64,000 bases of DNA from an uncultured Prevotellaceae bacterium (GCA_900318205.1 ONJS01000004.1:213328-277327), one strand, 5' to 3'. Counted from the stretch's first letter, positions 1 to 10,322 are shown. Numbers and translations: made by a program. The notes: generated by a model not told the origin, from the sequence alone.

Positions 1-500
1 ATATGCTCATCTCGGACAACTATTCTATTGACGATAGTTTAATGAGACGTTATTATGTAGGGATGACCCGTGCCAAGAAACGTTTGTTTGTGCATACAAA
101 TGGCAATTTCTTTGACAAGCTTCCTACCGATAGATACACAGTAGATCACCGCCAATACAAGATGCCAGACGAAGTCGTGTTGCAACTCACACACAGGGAC
201 GTTATACTTGACTATTTCAAGCCACGAAAGCGTGACGTACTCTCTATGAGAAGCGGAGACACTCTGCACTGTGATGGTTGCGTATTGTACAGCAGCTCTA
301 ACATCCCTGTGGCGATGATGTCATCCAAGATGCAGGCATCACTCACATCATGGAAAGAAAAAGGATATGCAGTAAAAAGTGCATCTGTTCGGTTTATTGT
401 AGCATGGAAGCCAAAAGACGCGCCTAAAGATGAACCTGAGACTGCCGTCCTTCTGCCGGATTTAGTTCTAATTCGAGTTGGTAATGAAAATGCATTTTGA
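1..500 (+). CDS. RecQ-family ATP-dependent helicase, C-terminal part (5' end outside window)
   Basis: This frame is open from the left edge, so only the last about 166 codons are present. The segment RRYYVGMTRAKKRL is the conserved UvrD/Rep-type superfamily 1 C-terminal motif (VGMTRAK) that contacts DNA and nucleotide. The following stretch, with LRSGDTL-like and ASVRFIVAWKPKDAPK-like segments, resembles from memory the C-terminus of the long Bacteroidales RecQ-family helicases that carry a UvrD-like tail. The likely role is ATP-driven DNA unwinding in repair. No start is assigned: the first ATG, at position 3, lies inside the conserved domain and cannot be the true start. A UvrD/PcrA-like protein is the alternative. 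Confidence 0.75.
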   Translation, partial: MLISDNYSIDDSLMRRYYVGMTRAKKRLFVHTNGNFFDKLPTDRYTVDHRQYKMPDEVVLQLTHRDVILDYFKPRKRDVLSMRSGDTLHCDGCVLYSSSNIPVAMMSSKMQASLTSWKEKGYAVKSASVRFIVAWKPKDAPKDEPETAVLLPDLVLIRVGNENAF

Positions 501-588
501 CTGCAGCTGACAATATCTTATTGATGAGAAAAATGGGGGGAGGGCATTGTTGGAGAAGACTCTTTTTATAATTTTGCGGATAAAGTAA

Positions 589-1287
589 ATGGTGATGCTT
601 ATGATGAGAAAAATTACATACCTGATGTGCCTTGCGCTGCTAGCGTTGAGCGGCGATCACTCCTATGCACAACAATGGACCTACCCTGAGGATATGCTGA
701 ATGTTGAGTATCCCTATTTCACCACGGTGAAGTTTGAGGGTGCCTCTCCCGACATTATTGACTTTGTCACTTCTTATGTCAGCGATGTGGATACCACTAT
801 GGATGGTACGTATTATGTTGATGTCTGGAACCGTTACCTGCGTCAAGAGGAACTGCGGCCCGGGACTGAAGTCGTGGTTGATAAAAAGAACGGATACGTC
901 CGTATAACGACCGAATACTCGATTGACTTTGATGGCAAGGACCATATCTACAAGACCATCCATGAGATGTGCTACTGGAACTGCGCCGACGGCAAGCACA
1001 AACTGTTTGCCCTCAACTTCAATATCGTGAATGAAGGCCATTACCTTGAGGGCCAAAGCACAGGGCTGAGCCTCAGCCTCTATGACAATGCCCGTCATAT
1101 CATGTGGAACATTGCAGAGTATGAACTCGGAGTGGAGGCAGATCCAAAGTCTGAAGAGGAGTCGGTCATCACCTATTGGCTACCCCGGGAAGGCAAGGAC
1201 ATCATCGAAGAGACACACTACTCCACACGAACCGAAACGGTGAAACTCATGTGGGACGGCATGAAATTTGAGAAGAGCAAAAAGTGA
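589..1287 (+). CDS. hypothetical exported protein
   Basis: The family is not recognised. The product is about 228-232 residues. Several in-frame ATGs cluster at 589, 595, 601 and 604; the 601/604 starts give the most normal signal peptide (MMRKITYLMCLALLAL, then SYAQQ as a likely cleavage region). There is no lipobox cysteine. The mature part is rich in aromatic and acidic residues and ends in a basic FEKSKK tail. It stands alone after the helicase gene, 88 bases downstream, so it may have its own promoter. The exported location is inferred from the signal peptide only. Confidence 0.6.
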   Translation: MVMLMMRKITYLMCLALLALSGDHSYAQQWTYPEDMLNVEYPYFTTVKFEGASPDIIDFVTSYVSDVDTTMDGTYYVDVWNRYLRQEELRPGTEVVVDKKNGYVRITTEYSIDFDGKDHIYKTIHEMCYWNCADGKHKLFALNFNIVNEGHYLEGQSTGLSLSLYDNARHIMWNIAEYELGVEADPKSEEESVITYWLPREGKDIIEETHYSTRTETVKLMWDGMKFEKSKK

Positions 1288-1364
1288 GAAGCCAGGAGGG
1301 ATTACCAACGTCCGTTCGATAAAACTCTATTTTAGATTTCAGTGAATTAGTTACCAGATAGACA

Positions 1365-1392
1365 GTAGAGACGCAAAATTTTGCGTCTCTAC
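1365..1392. repeat. perfect 28-bp palindrome of a dispersed GAGACGC repeat family
   Basis: The arm GTAGAGACGCAAAA is followed directly by its exact reverse complement. Variants of this element recur at 33843-33868, 62350-62375 and 63032-63093. Here it sits between the stop of the 589-1287 gene and the end of the permease, where it could also act as a bidirectional hairpin. It resembles REP/MITE-type repeats; no transposase is near. Confidence 0.85.
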
Positions 1393-1427
1393 ATTGCGAA
1401 TAAACTAAGCATCAATGCTTTATATTC

Positions 1428-2639
1428 TTAACCTTTCTTGGGAATGACGAGGTTGAGAATCACACCAGCGAGGGCCGACAAGCCTATACCACTCAGGGAG
1501 AACGAGCCCATCGGGAGGATGGCGCCGCCAATGCCGAGAGTCAATACAACGCTGACAATGATGATATTGCGTGTCTGGTCAAGATCCACTTTGTTCTTGA
1601 CCAGATTCTGTATACCTACCGATGCAATGGAGCCGAACAGCAGCAACATAATGCCACCCAACACTGCGCTAGGAATGCTCTGGAGGATAGCACTCAGCTT
1701 GCCAATGATGGAGAAGACGATGGCTGTGCCCGCAGCGATGCGGATAACTGCCGGACTGGTGATACGGGTAATCTGCATGGCTCCCGTCACCTCGCTATAG
1801 GTCGTCACAGGGGGACCTCCAAACAGTGAAGCCACCACACAAGCCAAGCCGTCGCCCAGCATGGTGCGGTGCAATCCAGGATCCTTGACAAAGTCCTTGC
1901 CCGCAACAGCACCCACGACATAGACGTCACCGATGTGCTCAATCACGGGGGCAATGGCAACGGGTATCATGAACAGGAAGGGTTCCCATGCGAACTGGGG
2001 CAATTGGAAATGTGTAATGCTCGACGGCAGGGCAAACCATGGTGCACTGCCCACGGCCGAGAAATCAACAAGCCCCATTATCCAGGCAGCCAAATAGCCC
2101 ACAATAATGCCACACACCACAGGCACCAACTTGATGAGTCCACGTCCCAAGACGAGCACAAGAATCGCCGTCAAGAGCGAAATGAACGCCAATAGCCAAT
2201 TTTCCTGAGCCATGTTGACGGCAGCAGGCGCCAGCGATAATCCAATGCAGATAATCACAGGCCCTATGACCACAGGCGGGAAGAGCCGCTCCAGCAGTCG
2301 GCGCCCCTGCCACTTGATGAGGGCCGACATGAGGAAATAGACCAGAGCCACACCCATGATGCTCGCCAGCGTGCCCGGCATTCCCCATTGCTTGGAAGCC
2401 GAGATGATGGGCGCAATGAAGGCAAAACTTGAGCCTAAAAAAATGGGCACCTTACCCTTGGTGACCATGTGAAAAATAAAAGTGCCGATGCCGGCGGACA
2501 ATAATGCTGTGGCCGGATCCAACCCGACCAATAACGGTACTAGAACTGTGGAGCCAAATGCCACAAAAAGAAATTGGATACCCACGATTGTCTTTCTTGT
2601 TGAAGACAACGCGGAAGCATCCATCGTCGTATTATTCAT
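1428..2639 (-). CDS. uraA: uracil/nucleobase permease (NCS2 family)
   Basis: This is a nucleobase:proton symporter of the inner membrane that imports uracil or a related base for pyrimidine salvage. The 403-residue product is close to the usual UraA length and has about 12 to 14 hydrophobic segments, with the family motifs QFLFVAFGSTVLVP near the N-terminus, IGLSLAP, a central PVAIAPVIEHIGDV segment carrying the substrate-binding Glu/His region, and GGPPVTTYSEVTGA. The frame opens at a GTG at 2666, but I prefer the ATG at 2639 because AAAGGTG lies six bases before it. The Ile-Pro-Lys-Lys C-terminus is normal. Xanthine or other base specificity cannot be excluded. Confidence 0.9.
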   Translation of the reverse strand: MNNTTMDASALSSTRKTIVGIQFLFVAFGSTVLVPLLVGLDPATALLSAGIGTFIFHMVTKGKVPIFLGSSFAFIAPIISASKQWGMPGTLASIMGVALVYFLMSALIKWQGRRLLERLFPPVVIGPVIICIGLSLAPAAVNMAQENWLLAFISLLTAILVLVLGRGLIKLVPVVCGIIVGYLAAWIMGLVDFSAVGSAPWFALPSSITHFQLPQFAWEPFLFMIPVAIAPVIEHIGDVYVVGAVAGKDFVKDPGLHRTMLGDGLACVVASLFGGPPVTTYSEVTGAMQITRITSPAVIRIAAGTAIVFSIIGKLSAILQSIPSAVLGGIMLLLFGSIASVGIQNLVKNKVDLDQTRNIIIVSVVLTLGIGGAILPMGSFSLSGIGLSALAGVILNLVIPKKG

Positions 2640-2733
2640 AGTAAACACCTTTATTAAAAGTTTCACAAAATTACAATCATTTTTTCAAACAGGGAAGAAC
2701 TGCCCTATAAAAAACAGTTATAATTTTCCTTTT

Positions 2734-2765
2734 TTTGCGTTTATAGCACGAAAACCCTAACTTTG
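2734..2765 (+). promoter_or_regulatory. Bacteroidetes-type promoter before alkD-like gene
   Basis: TTTG at 2734-2737 is followed after 20 bases by TAACTTTG at 2758-2765, an exact match to the Bacteroidetes -33/-7 pattern. It lies 21 bases before the ATG at 2787 and rules out the upstream TTG at 2763 as start, since that TTG is inside the -7 box. Confidence 0.75.
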
Positions 2766-2786
2766 CGAAAAATAACAAACATCACT

Positions 2787-3539
2787 ATGATGACAGCAAA
2801 AGAGATAATAGGATATATGGAGTCGTTGCACAATGAGAAGCAGCGGCAGGTGCTGATGGGGTTTTTCAAGACAGGACCGGGAGAATATGGCGAGGGAGAC
2901 GAATTTCTTGGGCTGAAAGTGCCACAGACGCGTGAGGTCGTGAAACTGGTGGGTCATGACTTGCCCATTGAGGAAGTTCCCGAGTTGCTCATGTCGCGCT
3001 GGCATGAGGTGAGGTTGTGCGGACTGCTCATACTGGTGGCCAGGTTTGAGAAACTGGCAAAGAAGCGGCTGGAGAACGATGAAACGGCCATCCAGCAGCG
3101 CGACGAAATCGTGAGCATGTACTTGCAACACGCCGAGCGTGCCAACAACTGGGACCTGGTCGATTTGTCAGCCCCGAAGATTCTCGGCAACTGGCTGTTG
3201 TTGCCCACCCGTCTAGGCGACAAGCGCAAAATCATGGACGGATTGGCAGCGAGCGACTGCCTGTGGCGGCAACGCATGAGCATGGTGAGCACCTGGAAAA
3301 CCACCCAGCAGGGAGATCCATCGTGGTGCCTTCGCTATGCCGAATGGCACCTGCATCACCCACATGACCTGATGCACAAGGCTGTGGGCTGGATGCTGCG
3401 CGAAGTGGGCAAGCGGTGCAGCATGGACCTGCTGTGCCAGTTCCTTGAACGCCATGCCCACGAGATGCCACGCACTGCCTTGCGCTACGCCATTGAGCAG
3501 ATGTCCGATGATGAGCGCAAGTACTGGATGAACCGATAA
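2787..3539 (+). CDS. DNA alkylation repair protein (AlkD-like HEAT repeat glycosylase)
   Basis: The 250-residue product matches the AlkD/AlkC alkylation repair family: a HEAT-like helical-repeat protein that excises bulky or cationic alkylated bases. Recognisable segments are LKVPQTREVVK, the SRWHEVRLCGLLIL helix, NNWDLVDLSAPKILGNW (the Trp-Asp pair corresponds to the catalytic/DNA-binding region of AlkD) and the AVGWMLREVGKR helix near the C-terminus. The start is ATG 2787, or ATG 2790, because a consensus promoter lies immediately upstream. It is a single-gene unit followed by a convergent esterase gene. Confidence 0.88.
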   Translation: MMTAKEIIGYMESLHNEKQRQVLMGFFKTGPGEYGEGDEFLGLKVPQTREVVKLVGHDLPIEEVPELLMSRWHEVRLCGLLILVARFEKLAKKRLENDETAIQQRDEIVSMYLQHAERANNWDLVDLSAPKILGNWLLLPTRLGDKRKIMDGLAASDCLWRQRMSMVSTWKTTQQGDPSWCLRYAEWHLHHPHDLMHKAVGWMLREVGKRCSMDLLCQFLERHAHEMPRTALRYAIEQMSDDERKYWMNR

Positions 3540-3562
3540 AAAAAACTGATTGTTTTATTTCC

Positions 3563-4429
3563 TTATTTCAAGTAGCGGGAGAAGAATTGCCAGATTTCTT
3601 CGCCCGTGTCAATATCATCGGTGTGCCAGGAGTGGACGCCGCCGATGACTTCATAGAGCCACACGTCGCAATGCGTCGTTCCGCTCGAGTAGCGGTGCTT
3701 GATGACGGGATGTCCCTCGCTGCCCTTGAGGCTCTCGACACGTTCTATTTCCTCATGGGTGCAGCGATTCTTAGCGACCCAGTAACCGATGGCGACAGGG
3801 ACAGGCAGATAAGCACCCCAACCGCCCTTGTCCTCCAGGTCTCCCGTCCATTCCGACACGCGGTCCTCGGTACCGTGGATTTCCATGAGCGGGATGGGTC
3901 GTACAGCCTCCAACTTCTCATACATCCATTGCATTGTCAGTCCCGCGATGGGCGCCACGGCTCTGAATGTGTACTGGTTGCTGTAAGCCATCAGGTAGCA
4001 CATCTCACCGCCGTTGGACATTCCAGTCAGGAAGGCATTCCTGCGATGCAAGTGATGGCGTTTCTGGGCATATCGGGCGATTTCGCATAGCGCTTTCACG
4101 TCATCGACCTTCCAACCTTGCTGGAAGGAATAGCCCACGTTCCAGCTGGGCTCTCCCTGCGGGTCTTTCAATCCTTGCGGGATACAGACGGCAAAGCCGT
4201 ACCTGTCGGCTGGTCCAATCATGATATTCTCACGCCTGATGCCCGCACCGTAGCCGTGAAGGACAACCACCAGCGGCGCGCCAGCCTTCAGCCCATCGGG
4301 CAGATACATCACAAATTTCCTCATCTTGCCATCGACCTTGATGGAGTCTTCCACATATTGCCCGGCATTGACTTCGATAAAAAACAGCGACACAAAAATG
4401 GCCAGCAGCAACGTTCTGAAATGATTCAT
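3563..4429 (-). CDS. secreted alpha/beta-hydrolase esterase (PHB depolymerase/feruloyl esterase-like, CE1 type)
   Basis: An exported serine esterase of the LpqC/PHB depolymerase-like group. Counted from the ATG at 4429, residues 1-22 form a signal peptide ending near VNAG. The catalytic triad is visible as Ser138 in GMSNGG, Asp189 in HGTEDRV and His266 in GGVHSW; LHGYGAG near residue 58 provides the oxyanion region. In gut Bacteroidales such enzymes usually remove acetyl or feruloyl groups from plant glycans, but the substrate here is unknown. The frame extends upstream to 4510, but that extension would place residues before a good signal peptide. A possible -7 box (TATTTTTG, reverse strand) lies at 4468-4475. 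Confidence 0.85.
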   Translation of the reverse strand: MNHFRTLLLAIFVSLFFIEVNAGQYVEDSIKVDGKMRKFVMYLPDGLKAGAPLVVVLHGYGAGIRRENIMIGPADRYGFAVCIPQGLKDPQGEPSWNVGYSFQQGWKVDDVKALCEIARYAQKRHHLHRRNAFLTGMSNGGEMCYLMAYSNQYTFRAVAPIAGLTMQWMYEKLEAVRPIPLMEIHGTEDRVSEWTGDLEDKGGWGAYLPVPVAIGYWVAKNRCTHEEIERVESLKGSEGHPVIKHRYSSGTTHCDVWLYEVIGGVHSWHTDDIDTGEEIWQFFSRYLK

Positions 4430-4512
4430 TTGTTTTAGCATTTGAAAGATGAATGGATTAACGATGGCAAAAATACAAAAAAACCGTGATGGCCGAAAAA
4501 ACAGATGCATTT

Positions 4513-4544
4513 CTTGGAGATGTGGGACCTAATGGCTAACTTTG
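4513..4544 (+). promoter_or_regulatory. Bacteroidetes-type promoter before AlkZ-related gene
   Basis: CTTG at 4513-4516, a 20-base spacer and TAACTTTG at 4537-4544. It lies 27 bases before the ATG at 4572. Confidence 0.7.
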
Positions 4545-4571
4545 TGAGTTGATAAAACGCCTATATACACC

Positions 4572-5240
4572 ATGCGCCGCACCATGATACATAATGCCAC
4601 CGAACTGATGGATTACATTCAGCAGGTAGGGTTCCTGCCCTTGCTGGACAGCGGGATACGGGGTTTCTCGGCCGACGAGGCGGTTGACCCTGACTGCCGC
4701 TATGTGCTGCTCGATGACGGAGGCTGGGACTGGCCCCTGTGGAAATGGAAAGGCCCCGTTGTCACCGAGGGCGGCTATGTGTATGGAAAATTCTTCAACA
4801 AGAAGGCTGGCTTCGTCAGCCGCGATTGGTGGCCCGACCTGTACAACTGGCGTCACCATGCCCACCCTGCCCCATCGGCGGGTTCTATCGAGGAAACCAT
4901 CCTGATGACCCTGCGTGAACACGGCAGCCTCATCACACGGGAGTTGCGCGGAGCGTGCGGATTCACGGGTCCCAAGATGCGCAGCCGCTTTGACGGCTAT
5001 ATCACGCGTCTGCAGATGGCCTGCCGCATCGTCACCGAGGACTTTGTCTATCCCCGCGACAAGCACAACCATGAATATGGTTGGGGCTGGGCACTACTCA
5101 CCACGCCCGAGCAGCTGTTGGGCAAGGAAGCCTGCTGCTGTGACCGCACTCCTGAGGAATCGCTGGAACGCATGCTCACCCATCTGGGGCACATACTGCC
5201 CCGCGCCACCGAGAAACAACTCATCCAACTCATCAAATAA
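4572..5240 (+). CDS. AlkZ-related protein
   Basis: The 222-residue protein resembles, from memory, Bacteroidales proteins annotated as AlkZ-related (the YcaQ/AlkZ interstrand-crosslink glycosylase superfamily of winged-helix proteins). Seen in the sequence: a tryptophan-rich DDGGWDWPLWKWKGP segment near residue 45-62, a conserved FFNKKAGFVS motif, and a central winged-helix-like stretch (EETILMTLREHGSLITRELR) typical of the HTH_42 fold. It lacks a signal peptide and should be cytosolic. The next gene starts 14 bases downstream, so the two may be cotranscribed. DNA repair function is inferred from family resemblance only. Confidence 0.65.
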   Translation: MRRTMIHNATELMDYIQQVGFLPLLDSGIRGFSADEAVDPDCRYVLLDDGGWDWPLWKWKGPVVTEGGYVYGKFFNKKAGFVSRDWWPDLYNWRHHAHPAPSAGSIEETILMTLREHGSLITRELRGACGFTGPKMRSRFDGYITRLQMACRIVTEDFVYPRDKHNHEYGWGWALLTTPEQLLGKEACCCDRTPEESLERMLTHLGHILPRATEKQLIQLIK

Positions 5241-5254
5241 CGACGACACCAACT

Positions 5255-5620
5255 ATGAAACGCTTTCTCTTTATCCTTATCGCCCTGCTGGCCGTGACGA
5301 GCCTGCATGCCCAAAAGATCAGCTACATCGAGAGCACCCGCTCGTGGTACTACGTCTATGACGACCAAGGCAAGAAAATCCATACTTTCAGCACCACACA
5401 GGGCGAAGTGGTCGCCTATAGTGAGTCGTTCTACATCGTCAAGCACGGCAGTTGGATTTACACCTACAATGCCAAGGGCAAGCGACTGCACACATTCTCG
5501 GTGAGCACCGTGGGTGAAGTTCTGGCCGCTACCGGAGATACCTTCACCAGCCGCAAGGGCAACTGGATCTACACCTGGGACAAGAACGGCAAGAAACTCA
5601 ACACCCGCAGTGCCCATTAG
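5255..5620 (+). CDS. small exported protein with three internal repeats
   Basis: The family is not recognised. The 121-residue product has a signal peptide (MKRFLFILIALLAVTSLHAQ) and then three tandem units of about 36-38 residues, each starting (S/N)W(I/Y)YxY/W, then a (D/N)xxGK(K/R)(I/L)(H/N)T motif. The last unit is cut short. WxY-xxGKK repeats of this kind suggest a small beta-propeller or beta-sheet repeat protein like WG-repeat or YD-like modules. It follows the AlkZ-related gene by 14 bases, so it probably shares its transcript. Confidence 0.6.
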   Translation: MKRFLFILIALLAVTSLHAQKISYIESTRSWYYVYDDQGKKIHTFSTTQGEVVAYSESFYIVKHGSWIYTYNAKGKRLHTFSVSTVGEVLAATGDTFTSRKGNWIYTWDKNGKKLNTRSAH

Positions 5621-5710
5621 CGCACGGGGCCGATAGGCAACTGCAAGAGCATTCCCATAAACGGGATGCATTCATGCCCCTTAAGCACTAACAACAATTA
5701 ACACTTCATA

Positions 5711-5742
5711 GTTGCATATTTCAAGGATTTTACTTATCTTTG
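5711..5742 (+). promoter_or_regulatory. Bacteroidetes-type promoter before sbcD
   Basis: GTTG at 5711-5714, a 20-base spacer, TATCTTTG at 5735-5742. The sbcD ATG follows at 5809 after a leader of about 60 bases. Confidence 0.7.
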
Positions 5743-5808
5743 TGTAAAGAAAAATCCCAAGGAGGAAATAAGTGTGATTAGTATTCAAGAAAAGTAAAAA
5801 CATCATTT

Positions 5809-7005
5809 ATGTTTAAATTTATCCACACCAGTGACTGGCACCTTGGCCAGAATTTTTATGGCTATGACCGTAGCGAGGAGCATCGTGACTTCCTGCGGCA
5901 ACTGGCCGAGATTGTACACACCCACCAGCCTGACGCCTTGCTGGTGAGCGGCGACATTTTCAATATTGCAGCCCCATCCAATGCCGCCGTCAACCTTTAT
6001 GTAGAAGGGATGCTCGACATCCACGATGCTTGTCCCGAAATGGCTATTATCGTCATCGCCGGCAACCACGATAGCGCGTCACGCCTCGACTGCGACAAGC
6101 TCCTGTGGGAGCGCAACGGCATCAATGTGCTGGGCAGTCTGGCACGAGACAACGAAGGCTGTGCCGACCTGGATCGTCACCTCATCCCCGTGAAAGACAA
6201 GGGCATCGTCGCCGCAGTGCCTTTTGCCTACCCCAGCAGCTTTCCACCCGTTGACAACGATACGGAACGTGCCAATCGTCAGCAGCGTTATTTCCAGGCT
6301 CTGCTTGACCGTGCCCAAGACATCAACCAGAATCAACTGCCCATTGTCCTGATGGCACACCTTGCCGTCAACAACAGCGACTTCACGGGCCATGACCGCA
6401 ACATGACCATGGAATGTGTCGAGCTTGATACCCTAGGGAGAGGCTACGACTACCTTGCACTGGGTCACATCCACCGACCGCAACAGTTGAGCGAACGTGC
6501 CCGTTACTGCGGCACCCCTGTACCCGTGAGCTTTGACGAACAATGCGAGCACTCGGTGAGCATCGTCGAGATAGACAACCATGAAGCAGCACCACGAATC
6601 ATTACCCAACGCATCAAGAACCTGAATCCCCTGCACACCCTTCCAGCCGATGCTCCCGTCAGCTTTGAGGACGCCCTGGAACTGTTGCAGCAGTTTGATG
6701 CGGATGAGCGAGCCTACATTAGACTCAATGTGCAGGTTGACCGCTTCCTGCCAGCAGGTGCCCTGGAGCGTGCCGCTCTCGCAGTGAAAGACAAGCAGTG
6801 CCGTTTCTGTGACATCAAGCGGACCGTCACAGCAACAGGCTCGCGTGGTGTGACTCAGATGACCCTTGAGGAATTTAACCAGATGACCCCTATCGAGGTG
6901 GCACAACGGTACTTTATGGACAAAAACAATGCCGCCATGAGTGAGGCACAACAAGAAATGTTCAACATGATTTACCAAGCAGTGAAGGAGGAAAACAGGC
7001 AATGA
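5809..7005 (+). CDS. sbcD: exonuclease SbcCD, nuclease subunit D
   Basis: This is the Mre11-like nuclease subunit of SbcCD, which cleaves hairpins and processes double-strand ends and protein-blocked ends. The 398-residue length is typical. Calcineurin-like phosphoesterase motifs appear in order: HTSDWHLG (residues 6-13), GDIFN near residue 51, AGNHDSASR near residue 84, MAHLAV near residue 186 and LGHIHRPQ near residue 218, providing the two-metal ligands. A C-terminal capping domain follows. The stop overlaps the start of sbcC by four bases, so the two are translationally coupled. Confidence 0.95.
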   Translation: MFKFIHTSDWHLGQNFYGYDRSEEHRDFLRQLAEIVHTHQPDALLVSGDIFNIAAPSNAAVNLYVEGMLDIHDACPEMAIIVIAGNHDSASRLDCDKLLWERNGINVLGSLARDNEGCADLDRHLIPVKDKGIVAAVPFAYPSSFPPVDNDTERANRQQRYFQALLDRAQDINQNQLPIVLMAHLAVNNSDFTGHDRNMTMECVELDTLGRGYDYLALGHIHRPQQLSERARYCGTPVPVSFDEQCEHSVSIVEIDNHEAAPRIITQRIKNLNPLHTLPADAPVSFEDALELLQQFDADERAYIRLNVQVDRFLPAGALERAALAVKDKQCRFCDIKRTVTATGSRGVTQMTLEEFNQMTPIEVAQRYFMDKNNAAMSEAQQEMFNMIYQAVKEENRQ

Positions 7006-10000
7006 AACTCAAGCAACTTACCATCAAGAACATCGCATCGATAGAACATGCCGAAATTAATTTTGACGCTACCCCACTCGATGGAGAGCGCCTGTTCCTC
7101 ATCACGGGCGACACCGGTTCGGGCAAGTCAACAATCATCGACTGCCTGTGCCTGGTACTGTATGGAGACACCCCGCGCATGAATGCCGCCCAGGGAATAG
7201 AATACACCAACAATCGCTCGGACACGCTTCAGACCAACAACGTGAAACAGTTGCTGCGCCGTGGAGCCGCCAATGCCGAAATCATCCTGACCTTCAACGA
7301 CAGCCAGGATGTGCCTTATATCGCCACTTGGGAAGTCCACCGTGCCCACAACAAGGCCGACGGCAACATCCAATCGGTGACACGCACGCTATCGACCGCC
7401 GATGGCGTAACGCCTCCTGAGCACATACACAACATCAAGAAGATCAACGAACGCATTTCAGAGCTCATCGGTCTCAACATGAACCAGTTCTTCCGCACCG
7501 TTGTGCTCGCCCAGGGTAAATTCTCGGAATTCCTCAACAGCGACGAGAACCAGAAGACCGAACTGCTTGAGAAAATGACAGGCACCGAGATCTATACCCA
7601 GATGGGCAAAAGGATCTTTCTCACCTTCCGCGAGAAGGAGAACATCCGCAACAACCTGCGTGAACAGCTCAATAACATCACACTGCTGAATGAGGATGAG
7701 AAAAAGCAGATTAATGAGGAAATAGCGGCCCATACCAGTGCTCAGGAAGCCACATTCAAGCAGGGCGAAGGTGCCAAGAGAATGGCGCAATGGATTGACG
7801 AGAAAGCCAAAAACGAGAAAGACCTCGCTGAGAAGCAGAAAGACCTGGCCGAAAAGGAAGCCAAGACGCAAGAGGCTGAATTTGTCGAGAAAAAGAAACT
7901 GGCTGCCGACTGGGACCTGACGATTGAGCCACGACGGGAATGGAAAGAGCAACAGCGGGCCGAGCATCAGATTCTTGAGTTGAAGGGGAAGAAGCCTGCC
8001 ATGCAGGAAGAGTTTGACAACCTGTGCGCCGCATTGCGTGCAACGGTCAAGGCACTGGAGACACAACGCCAGCAGCTCAACGAAACCGAAGCCATCCTCA
8101 AGCAGGAAGAGCCCAACCGCGAGATGTATAACAGCATCAAGAGCATCAAGGCCCTATTGAAGCAGCGCAATGACGAGCAACGTAACGTCGGCATATTCAC
8201 CGCTGCCCTACAGCAGGACCAGGATCGCCAGCCCGTGGTTGAAGCTCTTGTCAAATCAACGCACGGCGACATGCTGCGACAAGACGATACCGTCAAGCAG
8301 CTTGAAGCCAAGTACAACGCCATTGACGTGAACGGCATCAATGCCCAGAAAGATGCCTTGAGCAACGCCAAGCAGGCGGTCATAAAACTCAAGGCCGCCA
8401 ATGACGCAGTCATGCAAGCCGACGAACGTGTCACCAGCATGAAATCAGAACTTGCCACGGAACAGCAGACACTGGAAAAGGCGCAAGCCACCCTCAGTGA
8501 CAAGCAAACCATCAAAGAGCAGGCTCAGGCTGCCCTCGACCGCGAGACCGACATCATGCACCTGATTGAGCAGGCTCACAAGTCACTGCATGAAGGCGAC
8601 AACTGCCCCGTCTGTGGCAACACCATCAATCACCTGTTGCCACCCATAGGGGAACACGTCATTGAGGACCTGAGGAAACGCCTCCAGTCGGCTGAAACTG
8701 ACTTGAAGAATACCGAGACCAACATTGGCGCCTCCCTCAAAGCCATCAGGCAGATGGAACAGCAGCTTGCCAAAGCGACCGACGAGGAGGGCAAAAAGTC
8801 CACCCTGCGCAACCAGCAATGGGAGGCCACACGAAGCCTGCTTGCTCTGTGCAATCTGCCCGCCGACACCTTGCCCGACAACACGGTTGCCGACGAGTTG
8901 ATCATTGACATGGACAAAAAGACAGCAACGCTGAACGACGCCTTGCGTCAGGCGACTGACCTGCACAACCTCATCAAGGACGAGCGCAGCAAGCTCACCA
9001 AGTTCACCGATGCCCACAACAATGCCAAGATAGACTTCAACAAGGTCGTCGAGAGCATCCGGCACCAGCAGGACGCCATCAAGTTGAGTACCGAACACGT
9101 CAAGTCGCTAACCCGTGACCTTGATGCCCTGTTCACGATGCAGGATTGGCAAGAACGCCTCACGGACGATGCCGATTTCATCCAAGGCCTGGAACGTCGC
9201 GCTGCCGACTACCATGCCAAGGAGACCTCTGCCCAGCGGCTCAAAGAGAGCATCGGCAAGACAGCAGCGCTGATTCCCGCCATGAAGGACAACAAACGCA
9301 ACATCGAGGGGCTGACCGATAACGGCAAGGAAACCGATGATGTGCCTGACAATCTGGACGAGCTGTGGCGCCAGTTTGAGAACAAGTGCATCAACTGGAA
9401 CAACCAGCTGAGCAACGAGCAAGCCAAGGAGAAACAGGCACAGCAGGCACTCAACCAATTCCTGAGCAACAATCCCGCCATCGGCATGGAACGTCTCATG
9501 GAGTTGAACAGCCACCAGCAAAACGAGATTGACGGCATCAAGCGCAACCAGCAGTTGCTTGCCGACAACATCACCCTCACCCGCGGCGAAATCAGTTCCC
9601 TGCTCAAACGGCAGCACGACCTGACAGAACAGAAGCCCGATTTCCCCGAAGAAAACCGCGAGACGCTGGACGAAATCTGTCAGACGAGCCAATCAAAATA
9701 CAAAGAACTGACCACAATGATTGCCGAACTCAAGGCCCGCCTCAACACCGACGAAGCCAACCAGAAGGCCGTGGGCAAGAAAAAGGAAGAGCTCGACAAG
9801 GCCGAAGCCGTCTATCAGCAGTGGGCTGAATTCAACGAGATGCTGGGTGATGCCAATGGTAACAAATTCCGCAAGATTGCGCAGAGTTACATCCTGGGCG
9901 AACTGCTACATTCCGCCAACTACTACCTGAGCAAGTTTGACAACCGCTACGAGTTGGAAGCCTACCCTGGACGACTCATCATCCTGGTGCGCGACCTGCA

Positions 10001-10322
10001 GCAAGGCGACCTCACATCGGTCAACACACTGTCGGGCGGCGAGAGTTTTATGGTTTCGCTGGCTCTGGCACTCGCGCTGTCGGGAACTATGGGGAAAATC
10101 TTCAGTGTTGACACGCTGTTCATTGATGAGGGCTTCGGCTCGCTCAGTCCCACCTATCTCGATAACGTGATGGAGACGCTCAACCGACTCTATGACATCG
10201 GCGGCAAGCGTGTGGGCATCATCAGTCATGTGGAGATGCTCAAGGAGCGTGTCACGACCCAGATTCAAGTCTATCGCGACCCCAACGACAACACCGTCAG
10301 CCGAGTCAAGGTGGTATCATGA
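7002..10322 (+). CDS. sbcC: exonuclease SbcCD, ATPase subunit C
   Basis: The Rad50-like ATPase partner of SbcD, 1106 residues. Walker A is GDTGSGKST at residues 36-44. Long charged coiled coils flank a zinc hook, CPVC at about residue 535. The ABC signature LSGGES lies near residue 1010, and Walker B with the catalytic Glu ([12 protein letters not shown]) near residue 1036. The D-loop and the ISHVEML switch His follow. The complex acts in the cytosol on DNA ends. All catalytic elements are intact. The gene starts inside the sbcD stop and is followed by a strong hairpin terminator. Confidence 0.95.
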   Translation: MKLKQLTIKNIASIEHAEINFDATPLDGERLFLITGDTGSGKSTIIDCLCLVLYGDTPRMNAAQGIEYTNNRSDTLQTNNVKQLLRRGAANAEIILTFNDSQDVPYIATWEVHRAHNKADGNIQSVTRTLSTADGVTPPEHIHNIKKINERISELIGLNMNQFFRTVVLAQGKFSEFLNSDENQKTELLEKMTGTEIYTQMGKRIFLTFREKENIRNNLREQLNNITLLNEDEKKQINEEIAAHTSAQEATFKQGEGAKRMAQWIDEKAKNEKDLAEKQKDLAEKEAKTQEAEFVEKKKLAADWDLTIEPRREWKEQQRAEHQILELKGKKPAMQEEFDNLCAALRATVKALETQRQQLNETEAILKQEEPNREMYNSIKSIKALLKQRNDEQRNVGIFTAALQQDQDRQPVVEALVKSTHGDMLRQDDTVKQLEAKYNAIDVNGINAQKDALSNAKQAVIKLKAANDAVMQADERVTSMKSELATEQQTLEKAQATLSDKQTIKEQAQAALDRETDIMHLIEQAHKSLHEGDNCPVCGNTINHLLPPIGEHVIEDLRKRLQSAETDLKNTETNIGASLKAIRQMEQQLAKATDEEGKKSTLRNQQWEATRSLLALCNLPADTLPDNTVADELIIDMDKKTATLNDALRQATDLHNLIKDERSKLTKFTDAHNNAKIDFNKVVESIRHQQDAIKLSTEHVKSLTRDLDALFTMQDWQERLTDDADFIQGLERRAADYHAKETSAQRLKESIGKTAALIPAMKDNKRNIEGLTDNGKETDDVPDNLDELWRQFENKCINWNNQLSNEQAKEKQAQQALNQFLSNNPAIGMERLMELNSHQQNEIDGIKRNQQLLADNITLTRGEISSLLKRQHDLTEQKPDFPEENRETLDEICQTSQSKYKELTTMIAELKARLNTDEANQKAVGKKKEELDKAEAVYQQWAEFNEMLGDANGNKFRKIAQSYILGELLHSANYYLSKFDNRYELEAYPGRLIILVRDLQQGDLTSVNTLSGGESFMVSLALALALSGTMGKIFSVDTLFIDEGFGSLSPTYLDNVMETLNRLYDIGGKRVGIISHVEMLKERVTTQIQVYRDPNDNTVSRVKVVS

